Source of the DNA: Oscheius dolichura
Lineage: Eukaryota > Nematoda > Chromadorea > Rhabditida > Rhabditidae
DNA: 64,000 nt
Assembly (NCBI GenBank): GCA_932521035.1
Contig: OW051492.1
Span: 992,001-1,056,000 of the forward strand
Reading direction: 5' to 3'
The notes below the pieces were generated by a model, which saw only the letters and a program-made list of their open reading frames with translations, did not search any database and was not told the DNA's origin. The stretch's first letter is position 1. Each line of letters starts with the position of its first letter. This document shows positions 29,801-41,400 of this stretch, one piece after another. A program made the translations under genes and the position numbers.

Positions 29801-31505
29801 GGTTTAGCGCTTTTTTCATTTTTAAAAAGCATTCAATTGAATGTATCAAAGAACAGCGTAATGCGAAGCAGCACCTCCGGATCCACATAAAGCACAGATG
29901 GCTGCCCGATCTGTTAATAGCCGTCTGAACGATCGTGTGCACCTGGTGGCCGTTTTTGGATGAGGTGGCCACCTCAGGGCCGCCCCAAGGTCTCCGTCTC
30001 ATTGTCGGTAGCGCGAGATGGCAGATGGTCGGCCAGCCGTTCCTTCCTTTTCTTCTTCACTATTCCAATCCTCTCTCTCTCCTTCTGTTTGCCCCTTACC
30101 TGTTGGTTCAGCTGTCCATCTCTTTGGCGATTCCGTTTTCTGGTAAATCAACACAACCCATTATATCCCCTGACACGCAATACCGTACTCTTGCACATAG
30201 AGAATTGTAACCGTGGCTGTTTTCAGGCTGTAAGATCAAGGCATTACGTGCCAAGACGAACACATACATCAAAACGCCTGTAAGAGGAGAAGAGCCCGTG
30301 TTTGTCGTCACAGGAAAGCCAGAGGACGTGATGGAAGCCAAGCGAGAGATTGAGTGTGCCGCAGAGCACTTCACGCAGATCAGGGCCAGCCGCCGACACT
30401 CGCAAGGTGAGTGGTGGCAGAAGAAGAGAGAGAGAGAGATCTGTTTTCTTGGGTCGCGTCCTTGAAATGGTTTTCTTCATATTCGCATAGGCCGCAATCT
30501 TCTTTTTCATGCGTAAAATTGAAAACGTCAAGGCTAGCCCCACATCGTGATATCATAGTTTCAGGAGGAGCTCCAGCACCAGGACATGTTACGGCTTACG
30601 TGCGGGTTCCACTACGGGTTGTGGGTCTCGTTGTCGGCCCCAAAGGAGCGACTATCAAGCGTATCCAACAGGATACACATACTTACATCATCACTCCGAG
30701 CCGAGAACGTGAGCCTATCTTCGAGGTTACTGGACTACCCCAAAACGTGGAAGCTGCTCGTCGAGAGATTGAACAACATATATATCAACGAACTGGAAAT
30801 ATGCCGATAACAGATCCATCGGCGTCCATAAGCAGTTATGCTGAATTTGTTAGTTTTTTTAATAGTTTAATTACTTTTCTGTTATTCAGACGAATATGCA
30901 ATTGACAGCAGCTGCGAATGCCGCCAGCAGACAAGGTTACGGAAGCCTGGTTCCTCCTAATGGTGTAAGACGCATGGATGCGTTCGGGCAGACGGCTTTC
31001 GGCAGATCAACGGAAAATTATGGTTACAACCACGTGAACATGGTTAGCTAGAATATAAATCGTTTAATTTATTGTTATATTTTAGATGCACAACTACCAA
31101 AAGATCACAATGTCTCCTAAATTCATGGCTCCATCTCCAACTTTATGGGAAAATAACGCCCAAATGCAGCAGCCATGGTCAACAAATAGTTATGGAGGAT
31201 TTGGTGGCATTTCTGATGGTATGTAATAGTTTTAGTCAAACATAAGGTGCATATTTTTAGAAATCAGCAGCGGCCAACGTTCCAATATTTTGAATGGTGC
31301 AAGTGCATGGTCATCCGCATTCGGTGTCAATCAGGACAATAGAGACGAAGGGCTTGGAGATTCTCCTAGCAGGTAAGATAATTGTTGTTTTTATTTTTAA
31401 GTAATAGTTTATAGTGGGCATGAAAATCACTATCGTCTCATGTCTTCAATCTGGGCAGATTTGGAGCCACGTGATGAGAACAGCCATGCGGTGCTAACAG
31501 CCTAA
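20893..31505 (+). CDS. mex-3: MEX-3: KH-domain RNA-binding translational regulator
   Basis: MEX-3 binds mRNA 3' UTRs in germ cells and early embryos and controls cell fate. Ten exons in closed phase: 20893-21049, 23781-23850, 27731-27849, 28065-28163, 30227-30406, 30565-30848, 30890-31042, 31086-31218, 31261-31372, 31415-31505, giving 465 aa. KH1 (about residues 130-205) has [20 protein letters not shown] with the GRQG loop, and [20 protein letters not shown]2 (about 220-290) has [16 protein letters not shown] with the GPKG loop, and [20 protein letters not shown]. The C-terminal part is Asn/Gln/Gly/Ser-rich and ends NSHAVLTA. No RING finger follows, unlike vertebrate MEX3 and as in C. elegans. 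Introns 1, 2 and 4 are 2.1-3.9 kb, while the last four are short. The first ATG follows a leader with no obvious nearby acceptor, so other 5' exons are possible. Confidence 0.95.
22788..22847. repeat. Left half of the CGCACCCGTAAA element (mex-3 intron 1)
   Basis: GCGCGCGCCTGCACCCGTAT followed by AGTCTCGGCAGCTCGCG and TTGGCATCTGACGCGCGCG. The right end is not present within 150 bp. Confidence 0.65.
23349..23398. repeat. Perfect 16-bp stem hairpin (mex-3 intron 1)
   Basis: GCCACAGTTAGACAGC at 23349-23364 is the exact reverse complement of GCTGTCTAACTGTGGC at 23383-23398, with an 18-base loop. The left arm word also occurs once at 45394-45409 in a let-526 intron, so it belongs to a dispersed sequence. 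Confidence 0.75.
23890..23955 (-). repeat. tRNA-like element just after mex-3 exon 2
   Basis: The minus strand has ATGGCGCAATGGTAAAGCTC (A-box-like) and, 30 bases on, AAAGTTCGATCCCCGCCATG (good B box). The 5' and 3' ends do not pair as an acceptor stem. It begins about 40 bp inside intron 2. Confidence 0.55.
28224..28294 (-). repeat. Weak tRNA-like element (mex-3 intron 4)
   Basis: The minus strand reads GCGTAGTTCAGCGGCGCAAG and later GGGTTTCAAGGG. The resemblance to A and B boxes is poorer than in the other copies. Confidence 0.3.
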
Positions 31506-31510
31506 CTAAC
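31504..31510 (+). promoter_or_regulatory. STAR-protein (GLD-1-type) motif over the mex-3 stop codon
   Basis: AACTAAC fits the GLD-1 consensus (U/A)ACU(C/A)AY. It overlaps the TAA stop (31503-31505), and two further CTAAC words lie at 31494-31498 and 31502-31506. In C. elegans, mex-3 mRNA is a known GLD-1 repression target. Use of this site here is inferred from sequence only. Confidence 0.45.
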
Positions 31511-33175
31511 TGGTAGAGTATCAATGTCGTATTATTGTCGTGGCTATTATTGTTTTGCTTCCCTGCACACGTGTATAACTGAGGAGGGTCCCCCGTAGTA
31601 TTATATACTAGCTTTTACGAGTAGATGCTGGTCTCTCCCAGCTCTTCCCATTCAAAAATCCCCTATTGAGCATTTTAGAGAGCATACTTACCCCCACAGA
31701 AGAATTAATCAGAGCTGTATTTAGATTGAACTATTGAGACGAGTCCTCTGTGCTATCATTCCATTTTTAAGAGTTTCTAAGCAGATTTTTTGCGGGGATG
31801 GCACAGGCCAGATTCAAATCTCAGCATTACTGTACCCCGCGTTATATATTTTATATTTACCCCTGGATATGAACTCACTATACATTTCTATTTTTACACA
31901 TTTCTATATTTATAAAAAAAGATTCTCGTGGATCGCTTTATCCTTTTATATCCGTAGCCACCCTCATTTTCGTACCTTCTAACCTTTTATTTTGGATTAT
32001 TATTTTATTTCCCTCAGAGTTTGATCTACCCGTCCCAGATTAAAAGAAATTTATCTCACCCCCCTACTCGGAGAGTTTTGCATTTTCTTACTGTCTCATA
32101 TATAAATATAGATGCTCTGTTGTGTTCGTGATTGACGTATATGTATCGCTGCCGCATGAATGGACCGGAGACTCCTTTTAGTGTAAACTTGTGATTGTTT
32201 GTACAATGGCAGCCCTCAATGTAAACTCCTTTGCGTAACGGGCTCGGCAGATTGATCTAGCTGTGGCGTGAATATGCTATTGACACGAGAGCCGAGGGGC
32301 CAAGCCATACCGAAAGATCACATCAATGCTTTTGCGAGTGGGCAACAACCGGGGAGAGAGATGTAGCGGTGAAAGAGCCTCGACACAAACTGCCATTTCC
32401 ATTCGTGCGTCAGTGGCCGCTGTTTGACACTCGGAGTTGAATTCACAACTAGCGCCTTCTTTTCCTGTACAAATAATGCGGAACTCGGAGGCCAGCCGCA
32501 GAGGAGCCTCGCCTCTTTAGTTGGCAGTTTTGTGGGGGATCGAAAACCGTAAAATGGAGGGAAAAATTAAATTACTGCTCACTCTTCTTGCTGCATGAGT
32601 AGCGTTGTGTCGTCTTGAAACCGAGTTAAAAACATGTTATTTCAGCTACTCTACGAGTGCTTCTTCACATCTTCTGAAAAGTTTTATTCTTCAGCGGGAC
32701 CCTACATAACGCCTTCCTCTATTTGTTCTAAAATAATTCTAAAAAATGGATTCAATATATTTTTATTATGAATATTAGAAGAAGAAAAAAATTGTTCACA
32801 GAGAGTCCCTTTGTTAGATATATTTTCACCCCCATTGTTTCGTTTTTTTTCTGTGGTCTCATTCCCCCGAAATATTCCTGACCTCTGCTAACTGCGGGAG
32901 AATACTTACCGCTCAATTGCTACGGTCGTCCATTCTCTCAATTTTTACATGTGCTATTTTTCGCTTCTATTTTGGCTTGACAACTGGTATTATTCATCCT
33001 AGCCAAAAGATAAAATAATCAAGAAAATCAATGAAACGTGCTTATTACCATTGTGTTATACAGTGACCATACATACATTTTTACACGAGATACCATCAGA
33101 CATATAACTATTATCATTTTTTTTGTAGAGTTTTACTTATTATTGTTCAGTTTTCAATAAAGCGTGTTATAAAAC
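31506..33175 (+). other. mex-3 3' UTR
   Basis: About 1.65 kb of AT-rich noncoding sequence follows the stop codon and ends with AATAAA at 33156-33161. It contains one UGUACAAU word at 32200-32207, which fits the PUF/FBF consensus UGURNNAU. The long 3' UTR is in keeping with a translationally regulated germline mRNA. The exact cleavage site is not determined. Confidence 0.6.
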
Positions 33176-33402
33176 GAAAACATCATATATTGAACTAGAC
33201 TTCAGCGAGAAAATAACGGCTTTCTTTCTCCCTTTGGAAATAAGAATCATCCAAAGCTTTTGTATATATTTCCTTGAATCTCTCTCACGATTACGGGGGA
33301 ACAGTCCGCAAGAGGATGAGACGTTATCTGCTACAAGAATTACAAGGGTCTCATTACGGTAGGATCCTGTAGAACGCAGGGAGCCTGGCCACTCGATTCC
33401 GT

Positions 33403-33930
33403 GCGCCCGCACCCGTAAATTCTCGGCAGCGCGCAGTTCTCTCATTATTGGGTACGACTCGGCCATACCTCGTAGCCATACATTGCTCATTTAGGCCAGG
33501 CCAGGCCCGGTTGGCTTTCAGCGCGCCAGGCGCGGGTTCGTTCCCCGCGGAGACCAAACTTTTTGCTTTTTTTATACCTCGGTCATTTATGGATCATTTT
33601 TGGAGATTGAAAGACGGGAATGTAGCGCACATCAAGGGATATCAAACGCACCATAGAATAGCATAAAAACTATGGACAGAAAAGCCTGTGTGACCACAAG
33701 CGTTGAAACAGGAGAACCTTTTGTGCACGTTTGCCCTTATACAGGATTTACTGCTGAAGCTTTTCGACTACAAGTCGCTCTACGAGCCGCGGGGATCGAA
33801 CCCGCGCCTGGCGCGCTGAAAGCCAACCGGGACCGGGCCCGGGCCGTCAAAACAGAAATTGCGCAACCGGGCCCGGACCTGCATTCGGCCAAGTATGATC
33901 GTAGCTGCCGAGTTTTTATGTGTGCAGCGG
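33403..33930. repeat. Composite inverted-repeat element with internal tRNA-like arms
   Basis: The outer ends are a left terminus (GCGCCCGCACCCGTAAATTC at 33403) and a degenerate right terminus (AGCTGCCGAGTTTTTATGTG at 33903) of the dispersed element. Inside, 33506-33550 and 33787-33831 are near-perfect inverted copies of a tRNA-like sequence (GGCTTTCAGCGCGCCAGGCG, then CGGGTTCG and CCCCGCGG). This 528 bp unit is about five times the usual copy. It lies between mex-3 and the lectin gene. A 90-codon frame inside (33672-33941) matches nothing known. Confidence 0.65.
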
Positions 33931-34681
33931 AGCGGAAATGAGGCAACAGAAGAAGAACGACCCATTCCAGTTACCGTAGTCGAGACAGCATTCCTCCTCG
34001 CCAAAATAGGAATTCAAAGGCCGTTCCAAAAATACCTGAAGAATGGTGAACTAGTCATCCAGTCTGTATGTGCTTCCTTGTTTTTAAAGGGCTGTATCAC
34101 TTCCAGAAATTGCACCCCTCCACTTGTGTGGGCATCATCCGAGCCATCCTGTTCAAGTACCGGATTAGTGTCATAGATATCTGGCTGAATGGTCTCGTTT
34201 GCTCTGAGGATTGGAGCCTTGTCTGCGTCCAGAAAGGTCTGTTTTCCCTATTTCAAGTGAACGAGTTGCGTAATTCAGATATCCCCACAGCTGTTGCTCA
34301 CTCTTTGGGATGTATTGTGCCGCCAGTTTCGATTCTCCTAGACGCCGTGACCAAATGGAAACAGGGCACAGTTACGATTACTTTGTGGTGGTTTGAGGTC
34401 GAGCATTCTTCTATTATTTTTCACTGGAAAGAACTAGCAAACGTAGCTGATCAGGAATACGAGAGCCGCTATAAAATTGGGAGCAGTGCCTTTCACCTGC
34501 AGCAGATATTCTTCTCCCAAAAGTCGTCTACTTATTAGTTACCGTACTTGTTGTTTCAACGAGAAAGTTGGCTATGGCCCGGAGATGATCACCTGCTATA
34601 CGTATAAATAAACTTTATCATATTGACCCCTTTTTCCGCCTTTTTATGATCATGGAAATTGGCCTAGTAATAGCTCCAGTT

Positions 34682-34716
34682 CCGCACCGCACAAAATCTC
34701 GGCAGCTCGAAAAAGT
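34682..34716. repeat. Degenerate left end of the CGCACCCGTAAA element
   Basis: CGCACCGCACAAAATCTCGG then CAGCT matches the terminus with several changes. No right end is seen. The rest of 33931-35184 shows no gene. Confidence 0.45.
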
Positions 34717-35184
34717 GATAATTCACGCACACTAATACCAGCGCGGACCAAGCTACAATCCTTCCAGAAAGTTTTTCCCTCCGCCGCCAAGTGCTCCAAT
34801 AATCCGATTCCAGAGTGATTCAGCAGAGAAACATCATCATTGCCTCTCTTTTGTAAGTCTAAAACTAAGGGTTAAATCATAATATCAGCCGGGAAAAGAA
34901 AGGATCAGATGGCAATTCCTCCTTACCGTAATCTTTGACTCCTCACCACTCCCCTGGAATTTAGATTTTCCCTATAAAATTCTATGATTCAATGGTGAAG
35001 TTCTTCCGCCCCGCCCGAGATTAGGCTCGTTTCTCCATTAATTTCCCCATTTAGGACTGAAACAAAGGGGAAATTCACCGGGCACAGTCAGTTTGCCACG
35101 TTTTTATCGTCATGCTAATACTTTTTCACCGGCGATAAGGGGTAGCTTTAATATTATCCCACCACTGTCTCCTCCGCACCCGCA

Positions 35185-36445
35185 ATGAAGGGAGCCCTTC
35201 TGGTTGTCTTCCTCTCCCTCCTGGGATACGGTAAGTCATTTTTTCATGTTCCTCTGCACCCGTAAAGACTCGGCAACTCGGGGAACAGTTATTTGCCCGC
35301 GCGGTAGAACAGGACCCCGAGCTGCCGAGGTTTTACGAGTGCGGCGGCAGGGAAACCTCTGCAGCCGTTTTCCCTCATTTTTTTTTCATTTTTCCTCATT
35401 TTTTTTTCTAGGTTCTGCTCTTGTCTGCCCTTCTGGCTATATCAACTACGGCGGCTATTGTTACAAGCTCTACAGTACCTTCAAAACCCGCCAGCAAGCC
35501 GCCTACCAATGCCAGACTGACGGAGCAATCCTCCCCACCATCCTCAACGATGATGTACCCCCTGACCTCAACATTTTTAATCCCTAAAAATATTTCCAGA
35601 TGAACCAATTTATTTTCAACTATGCCCGTCAGGTTGGCTCCGTCTTCCTCGGCGTGAGCTGTGTCAATGATCAGTTGAACTCCTGTCGCTTTGATGATTT
35701 GAATCGCCTCTACGCTGGGCAATCTTATCAGAATTTCTATGCAGGTTGAACCTTGAAACAATGATAAGAAGTGAGTGTTTTTAGATAGGCCGGTAACAAA
35801 ATTCGGAAATTGCGTTTGGATGGAAGAAAATGGCCACTATTCGGGCGAGTGGGCCAGTGTGGACTGCGCCAATACTACCAGCGCCTTTGTATGTCAATAT
35901 TACGATTACGGTAGCTTTTTAATCCTCAAAAAATGAATTTAATTATAGCCCAGTGCAACGGCCCCCAGCCCACCGCAGAAACACCACCGGCATTTACCGG
36001 TACTGTTCCCACAGCTTGGGATGGCCTATGCAACGCGGGAGAAGTTCTCTACACCCCGCTTACTGTAACCCGCCTAAAAATGTACGATCTAATCTAGAAC
36101 TTATAGATCTTTACGCCGAATTATCCCAACAGTTACATTCCTAACTACGCCTGCCTGTGGCACATCCATAGTCCCGGTGGAGGACCTGTGAATATTACAA
36201 TTACGGACCTGCAAATTGATGGAGGAACGAGAATTGGAATATATGCGGAAAACGACTTCAACACGCCGATTATTGTCTTCAACAGCACGCAGCCGACTCC
36301 TATATTTTTGAGGGACTCCTATTTCAATCCGACGATTGTCTTCGAAACTGCTGACTATGATCCTTATAGAGGATTCCGTGCCGTACTCACGGAAGCTTAC
36401 GGCTCTGCTCCTAAAGTGTTGAAAACCGAGAGAAGAAAATTGTAA
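35185..36445 (+). CDS. Secreted C-type lectin-like protein with CUB domain (clec family)
   Basis: A nematode CTLD-CUB protein, a class often linked to cuticle, gut or immune functions. Six exons: 35185-35230, 35412-35554, 35600-35744, 35785-35910, 35949-36064, 36107-36445. They give about 304 aa. A signal peptide (KGALLVVFLSLLGYGSA) is followed by the CTLD, about residues 20-155. The CTLD has CPSGYINYGGYCYKLYSTFK, GSVFLGVSCVN, GNCVWMEENGHYSGEWASVD and AFVCQYYD. The long-form WND calcium motif is not present (EWASVDC instead), so classical sugar binding is doubtful. A Pro/Thr linker leads into a CUB-like domain with IFTPNYPNSYIPNYACLWHI and VNITITDLQI. Intron 1 is mostly a repeat element (35254-35349). 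AATAAA is at about 36457. Tail to tail with ctu2, 54 bp apart. Confidence 0.88.
35254..35349. repeat. Complete CGCACCCGTAAA element forming most of lectin intron 1
   Basis: Left TGCACCCGTAAAGACTCGGC; right GAGCTGCCGAGGTTTTACGA then GTGCGGCGGC. It begins 24 bp after the donor and occupies 96 of the 181 bases of the intron (35231-35411). Confidence 0.8.
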
Positions 36446-36499
36446 ATCATTGAGCAATAAAATTCTTATAACAAAAACAAACAAAATAACAAAGTATTG

Positions 36500-37818
36500 T
36501 TACAATAGGCAATGTTTAAAATAATTTGAATCAGTTACTTCATTCATAAAACTTGTGCAGCAAGCGCATATGTCCTCTCCTTTATCTACTGCACCCAATT
36601 CACAAAATGGGCAGACGACATCGGGTATTGGAGTGTGTAACTTGCTTGCAGTACTCAAAACGGTTGGAACTGTTGCCTACAATTGTATATTGATAAAATA
36701 AATAAGGTAAACTACTTTAAACCCTTCCAAGAAGAGATTATCAACAAAATGAGAAGTAGCTGCTTGTATTGAACCGGGGCTAAAGCTCTAAAACCAAAGA
36801 TTTTAGTGGAATCCCTTTAAAACTAACGTTATTTTCATTTGTCCGTATTGCAACATCTTCATAACCTTCCAAATGGCTGACTATTGATATTTCCTTACTA
36901 CTTATATCGCGCAAAGGACGAATAAATGTAATGCCACTTGGTCGCTTATCAATAACTGATGTCATTTCATTCAGCACTCCGCCTGGAACATTTATTCAGC
37001 AAAATGAGGACAAATAAATCAAACTAACCTCTTCCTAAGCATAATTGAGCTAATGTCAACCGTCCTAGTGTATCTGCATCATCGGAAAACATAACTTTAG
37101 ATATATTTAGAGATTTGGCGATTAATACACACGTCTTTTCCTTCAAAATTCTGCGAAATTCTTCTTTCGATGTAGTTGTTTTACACAAAGATATTGCTTT
37201 TTGAAAATCAGATATCTGGAATAGAAAATTATAAGAAAACTAAGTTTATTCACCTGATCTAAGCCTTGCAAACCTTCTTTCATTTCTAACTTAGTTTTTG
37301 AAAGTCCAGCTGCTAAATGTACAACAATCCAAGAACTAGATGGAAAAGCTTGCTGTATCTCTCGAGAACGTTCCATTACATATGTTATATTTTGGTCTTC
37401 CACTGAAGATACTAGAATAACAAACTGAAGAGATACCACTAGAAAATAAAGACAAAACTAACTATAGGATTTATCAACAGTCTTTTATAAATGGACTGCT
37501 GAAGTTCTTCTATTATTTGATGAAGCAAAAAACATGAAGCGGTACTACCATCAAAAATTATTAAACATCTTTCATCGTCAGTCTAAAGCCATTATTCCAG
37601 CCAAATAAAATAAAACCTTGAACAATTTTCGTTTACTTAAAGCCGCTCGGAATTTATGCTTGACCATATTGATATAACATGGCTTACAATATACTGCTTT
37701 TGCATCCGTTCCTAATAATTAGCATAGGTAAAAATAAAGTACAAATACCGGCAAATTGTGCTGGTTCTGGGCATTTTACGCAGCCTTGTCCTTCGACATT
37801 ATCGATGTCTTTGTTCAT
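36500..37818 (-). CDS. ctu2: Cytoplasmic tRNA 2-thiolation protein 2 (CTU2/NCS2; tut-2)
   Basis: CTU2 pairs with CTU1 to thiolate U34 of tRNA-Lys, tRNA-Glu and tRNA-Gln (mcm5s2U). The start ATG is at 37818. Exons can be followed from 37749-37818, 37617-37711 and 37459-37582 on to the TAA at 36500-36502. The N-terminus has a CxxC pair in GCVKCPEPAQFAG, then AVYCKPCYINMVKHKFRAAL, matching the CTU2 N-terminal zinc motif. LIIFDGSTASCFLL occupies the place of the PP-loop (degenerate in this family). LGRLTLAQLCLGRGG and FIRPLRDISSKEI are typical of CTU2. The C-terminal zinc pair is VVCPFCELGAVDKGEDICAC then C. An acceptor (TTTTTATTTAG) lies 12 nt before the ATG, fitting a trans-splice site. It is downstream of let-526 on the same strand. 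Confidence 0.88.
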
Positions 37819-37941
37819 TTTAGCTAAAGACTAAATAAAAAATAAACCTTGGACTTTTGGACATAACTTTTAAGACAACTACATTTGTAAGCAAGCAACA
37901 AACAAGTAAAGTGCATAATATTATTATTATTAATAGATCAT

Positions 37942-37947
37942 TTTATT
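37942..37947 (-). terminator. Likely polyadenylation signal of let-526
   Basis: AATAAA on the minus strand, about 530 nt after the let-526 stop and about 125 nt before the ctu2 start. This spacing is what a nematode operon junction would show. The rest of 37819-38474 is the 3' UTR of let-526 and the ctu2 leader, with no other gene seen. Confidence 0.5.
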
Positions 37948-38474
37948 CCTGATACAAGAATTGTATTTTAAAACACATCGGAAACAGATATACACGATTT
38001 TTGGAGGGAAGGGTTTACCGACAAACATGGGGGGAGGGGGCCGGCTTACTGAGGTTAGGTAAGAAAGAAAGACGTAAAAAAAGATTACACCCCAACTCAG
38101 CAGACCAAAAATATATAAATAAGAGTAGGAAAAGTATTAAATAATGCATTCAAACTGCCCGCTGAGCGAAAAACCAGAAAAAAAAACGCGGAACTGGGAG
38201 GTGTATGTGCTAAGGGTCAATCGGCCCCAAATAGAAATCTTTACCCGAAATTCCCCGGTTTTGCACGAAGTTGCGCATACAGATTTTGATAATTGCCGAG
38301 AGTGGGAGAAATGACAATAAACATTACACAACCAGAAATATTGAATAAATAAATGGGAGTTCACGTAGGGAGATAAAATCAATGGGGATACATAACCGGA
38401 AAAAAGTTTAGGGGCCATTCAGCCCTACCGGTACCATGTAATACCTATCTAGCAAATAGTCGCTAACTATCTAT

Positions 38475-41400
38475 TCAGGCCACAACCGCCATGGAGCTAC
38501 TGTTTTCAGTTCGAGATTCTTTCAATTGGATAGGCTTGTCCAGTTTGCCATTCTTCTTTTCCGGAAAACCATTTTCCAAGCAGTTCCTTTTTGTTGGAGG
38601 ACTCTAAAAAATAAACAGTAAAATAAAATTGCTTTGAAAACGAACCGCTTCTCCAGAATTCTTCCGTTTTGAAGATTTTTTGCTATCAGCGTTACCATTG
38701 CATTCCTTTTCTTCGCTTTTTTCACTGGCCAGGGTGTTTTCACACGAAGAAGATTCACTTGCAGCTGGAGATGTACCACCATTTTGTTCTTCATTTACTT
38801 CAGTTTTTACAACCTTTTTTGCTTCTGAAACCATTTTTATAATAAAAATATTGGCAATTTTAATGAATTTCTAATTACAGAATAAAATTGCAAACGCACC
38901 ATTACTTTCATCTTCTTTCTCTTTACCATCGCTCGTCTTTTTCGCCTTTTCCGGTTCAGTAAATAATGTGCCTTGTATTTCAAATAATAATTCAGCAACA
39001 TATCCGGCAACACGAGAATCCATCTAAAGAAGATTATTAAAAGAATCAACAGGAAAAACTAACCAATTGACTCATGGTGAATTGTAACAATCGAGCAGTA
39101 TTTCTCAAGTAAACTTTCCGAGTTTCCGGTATCTTGGAGAAATGCTTCAATAAGGTGGCTGCTCTTCTCAGCATTCCAATCGACGTTCCCATGAGCTCTG
39201 GATTATCGCGAAGCGTTGCCATTCCATGATTCTGCATCACTTGATGCATGGCTTGATCATGATATTCGATAAAAGAGATCAGGTGATTTATCAATTCGGT
39301 CTCCGCTGATACAATATAACTCATTGGCTCGGAGGCGAGGCAAAATGCCGAGAGAATTACTATGGCAAATTCCCTGAAGAAATAAAATAATAGTCTTCAT
39401 AAAAAGAAAACAAACCTATTTTCTGTTACATCTCCAAGCGTTGTAAGTTTCACAAGGTTTCTGGCTAGTTTTTCTAATCGAGGCCATGGGCCAGTGGCCA
39501 AGATCATATCAATATTTCTCTCAAACACAGACATCTTGCACATAATTTCAAAGGAATAATTGCGAAGAGATGTAGCTGCAGGCGGAATAGGTTCAATAGC
39601 TTCTGGTATTGTTGATGTTGCCCATTTTAAAACGCCATCATAAATTGGGTACGAGAGGTCGCCTGGAGCATCCCACAAATCCAGCTAAAACAAATTATAA
39701 ATTGTCATATAATTAAGCGAAAAATAGTGAAAGAAGAAAACTTACAAATGCACTCAAATGGCAGAGCAAAACAAAGGCATCATCACGTAGTTGATTAGCT
39801 GTCTCAACAATAAGCAATTCCTGATTGTCATAGGCATTAACAAGGCTTAATGCTTTTCTTCTGGCCTCATGGAAGGGTTCTGATCCAGGAACTGGGTCTT
39901 CCTAAACAAATAAAAATAAAGTTATTATAAGATAAAAACTTACAGGTGTAAGACGCTTCGGTGGATTGCGAACAACAGGCTTCTCCTCTGAATAGAGGGT
40001 TAACAGTCTTCCAATGATATACAGGAGTCCACGATGACGGCTTAACTGGTGCTCATTTCCAGGAAGAAAAGAGAAGCCCCGCAACACATTGGAAATAGAA
40101 AGAGCGCGCATGGCCTACAATATAAAATAATTAAAAATGTTGAGAAAGAAAACCAACCAAATGATGTTGAACTTCATTTCTGTCAGTCAAAGCAGTTGGC
40201 TTCGGCCATTTCAATTCAAAATCTGTTGGACCGTCTTGAAGCTCATAACTTTTCGGCCTTCTGTGGATAAGAATTTCAGGCCATTCATCTTCTTCTTCTT
40301 TCACAGGCTTTGGAATTGCAGATTCTATGGAGAAATCTTCATCATCCCAGATGCTTTTTCCTTGGGATTTAGAAAATACAGGCTGTTTGATGGCCTTTTG
40401 AATGTCCATGCCAATTCTTAAACGTTCAGCAACTCTTTCTGCAAGTCCTCCTCCTAATCCCAAGTGAAGCCGATGTTCAATATATTCACATGTAATAGTA
40501 TCTGTAAAAATAAGTGTATTACTAGTTTAAGATTTGAAACAAACCATCTGAACTGGTGCCTTCTTCTTTCATCAACTGTCTTTTCAATACTTCAGGCATT
40601 TCAACTTCTTTTAGATGTACTTTTCTACCGGCACGGGATACCTGCAAGAAAAAAAATGGTAATTGAACAAATAAAATAAAATATACCTTAGTATAGTTTT
40701 TCCTTTCTTTGTCTCGTGTTGTAACTATTGGCTTCACTTCCACTCTATCACCCTCCTTCATCAGCTCATCCAACGTTTTAGCATCACAAACACCGTTGAC
40801 TTTTGGAATATTCCTTCCAGATAGGGGAAAATGCTCCGGGAAAAGAAGTGATAATGTAGCCCAAAAATGCTCGATTAAAACGTTCAGCATTCCAGGCATC
40901 TGATTTAGATTCGGATGGCTGTTGCTATCATCATAGAGAAGAACATTGAGGGCATTCAAAGACCAAATAGCTTCAGTTTCTAGTCCACTGCGCAGGGACA
41001 TAACCAGACGACGAGGAGTAGCCTATAGATTTCAAAATAAAACTTTCGATACAAGAAAAAAACTCACGAGAATAAGATCTCTTGCCATAGGACGCTTTCT
41101 TCTAAGTTGACTGATATTCGTAGCTTCAATAGTAGCAGGTGGAAAGCCGTGTCCGGAAGGATAATGAATAGCGGTCGGCAATGACTGCTGCGGGTGGGGT
41201 GTCGGCTGCATCTGCTGAGGTTGCTGCTGCTGTTGTTGTTGTTGATATTGGGGCATATTCTGTTGTGGTCTAGCCTGTGGAGGCATAGAACCCTGAGGCG
41301 TCGAAAATTGCTGCGGCATAGGAGGTTGTTGAGACATAGGAGTAGGCGGATACTAGAAATAATGATAATTAAAAGAATAAACAAATCCCTCTCACTCTCA

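Noticed and set aside
33672..33941. 90-codon frame as a transposon protein in the composite element
   Set aside because: No transposase motif; much of it is translated tRNA-like inverted repeat.
36500..37818. First read as a TFIIH p34-like zinc protein
   Set aside because: The CTU2 signature (LGRG and FIRPLRDISSKEI blocks, N- and C-terminal zinc pairs) fits far better.
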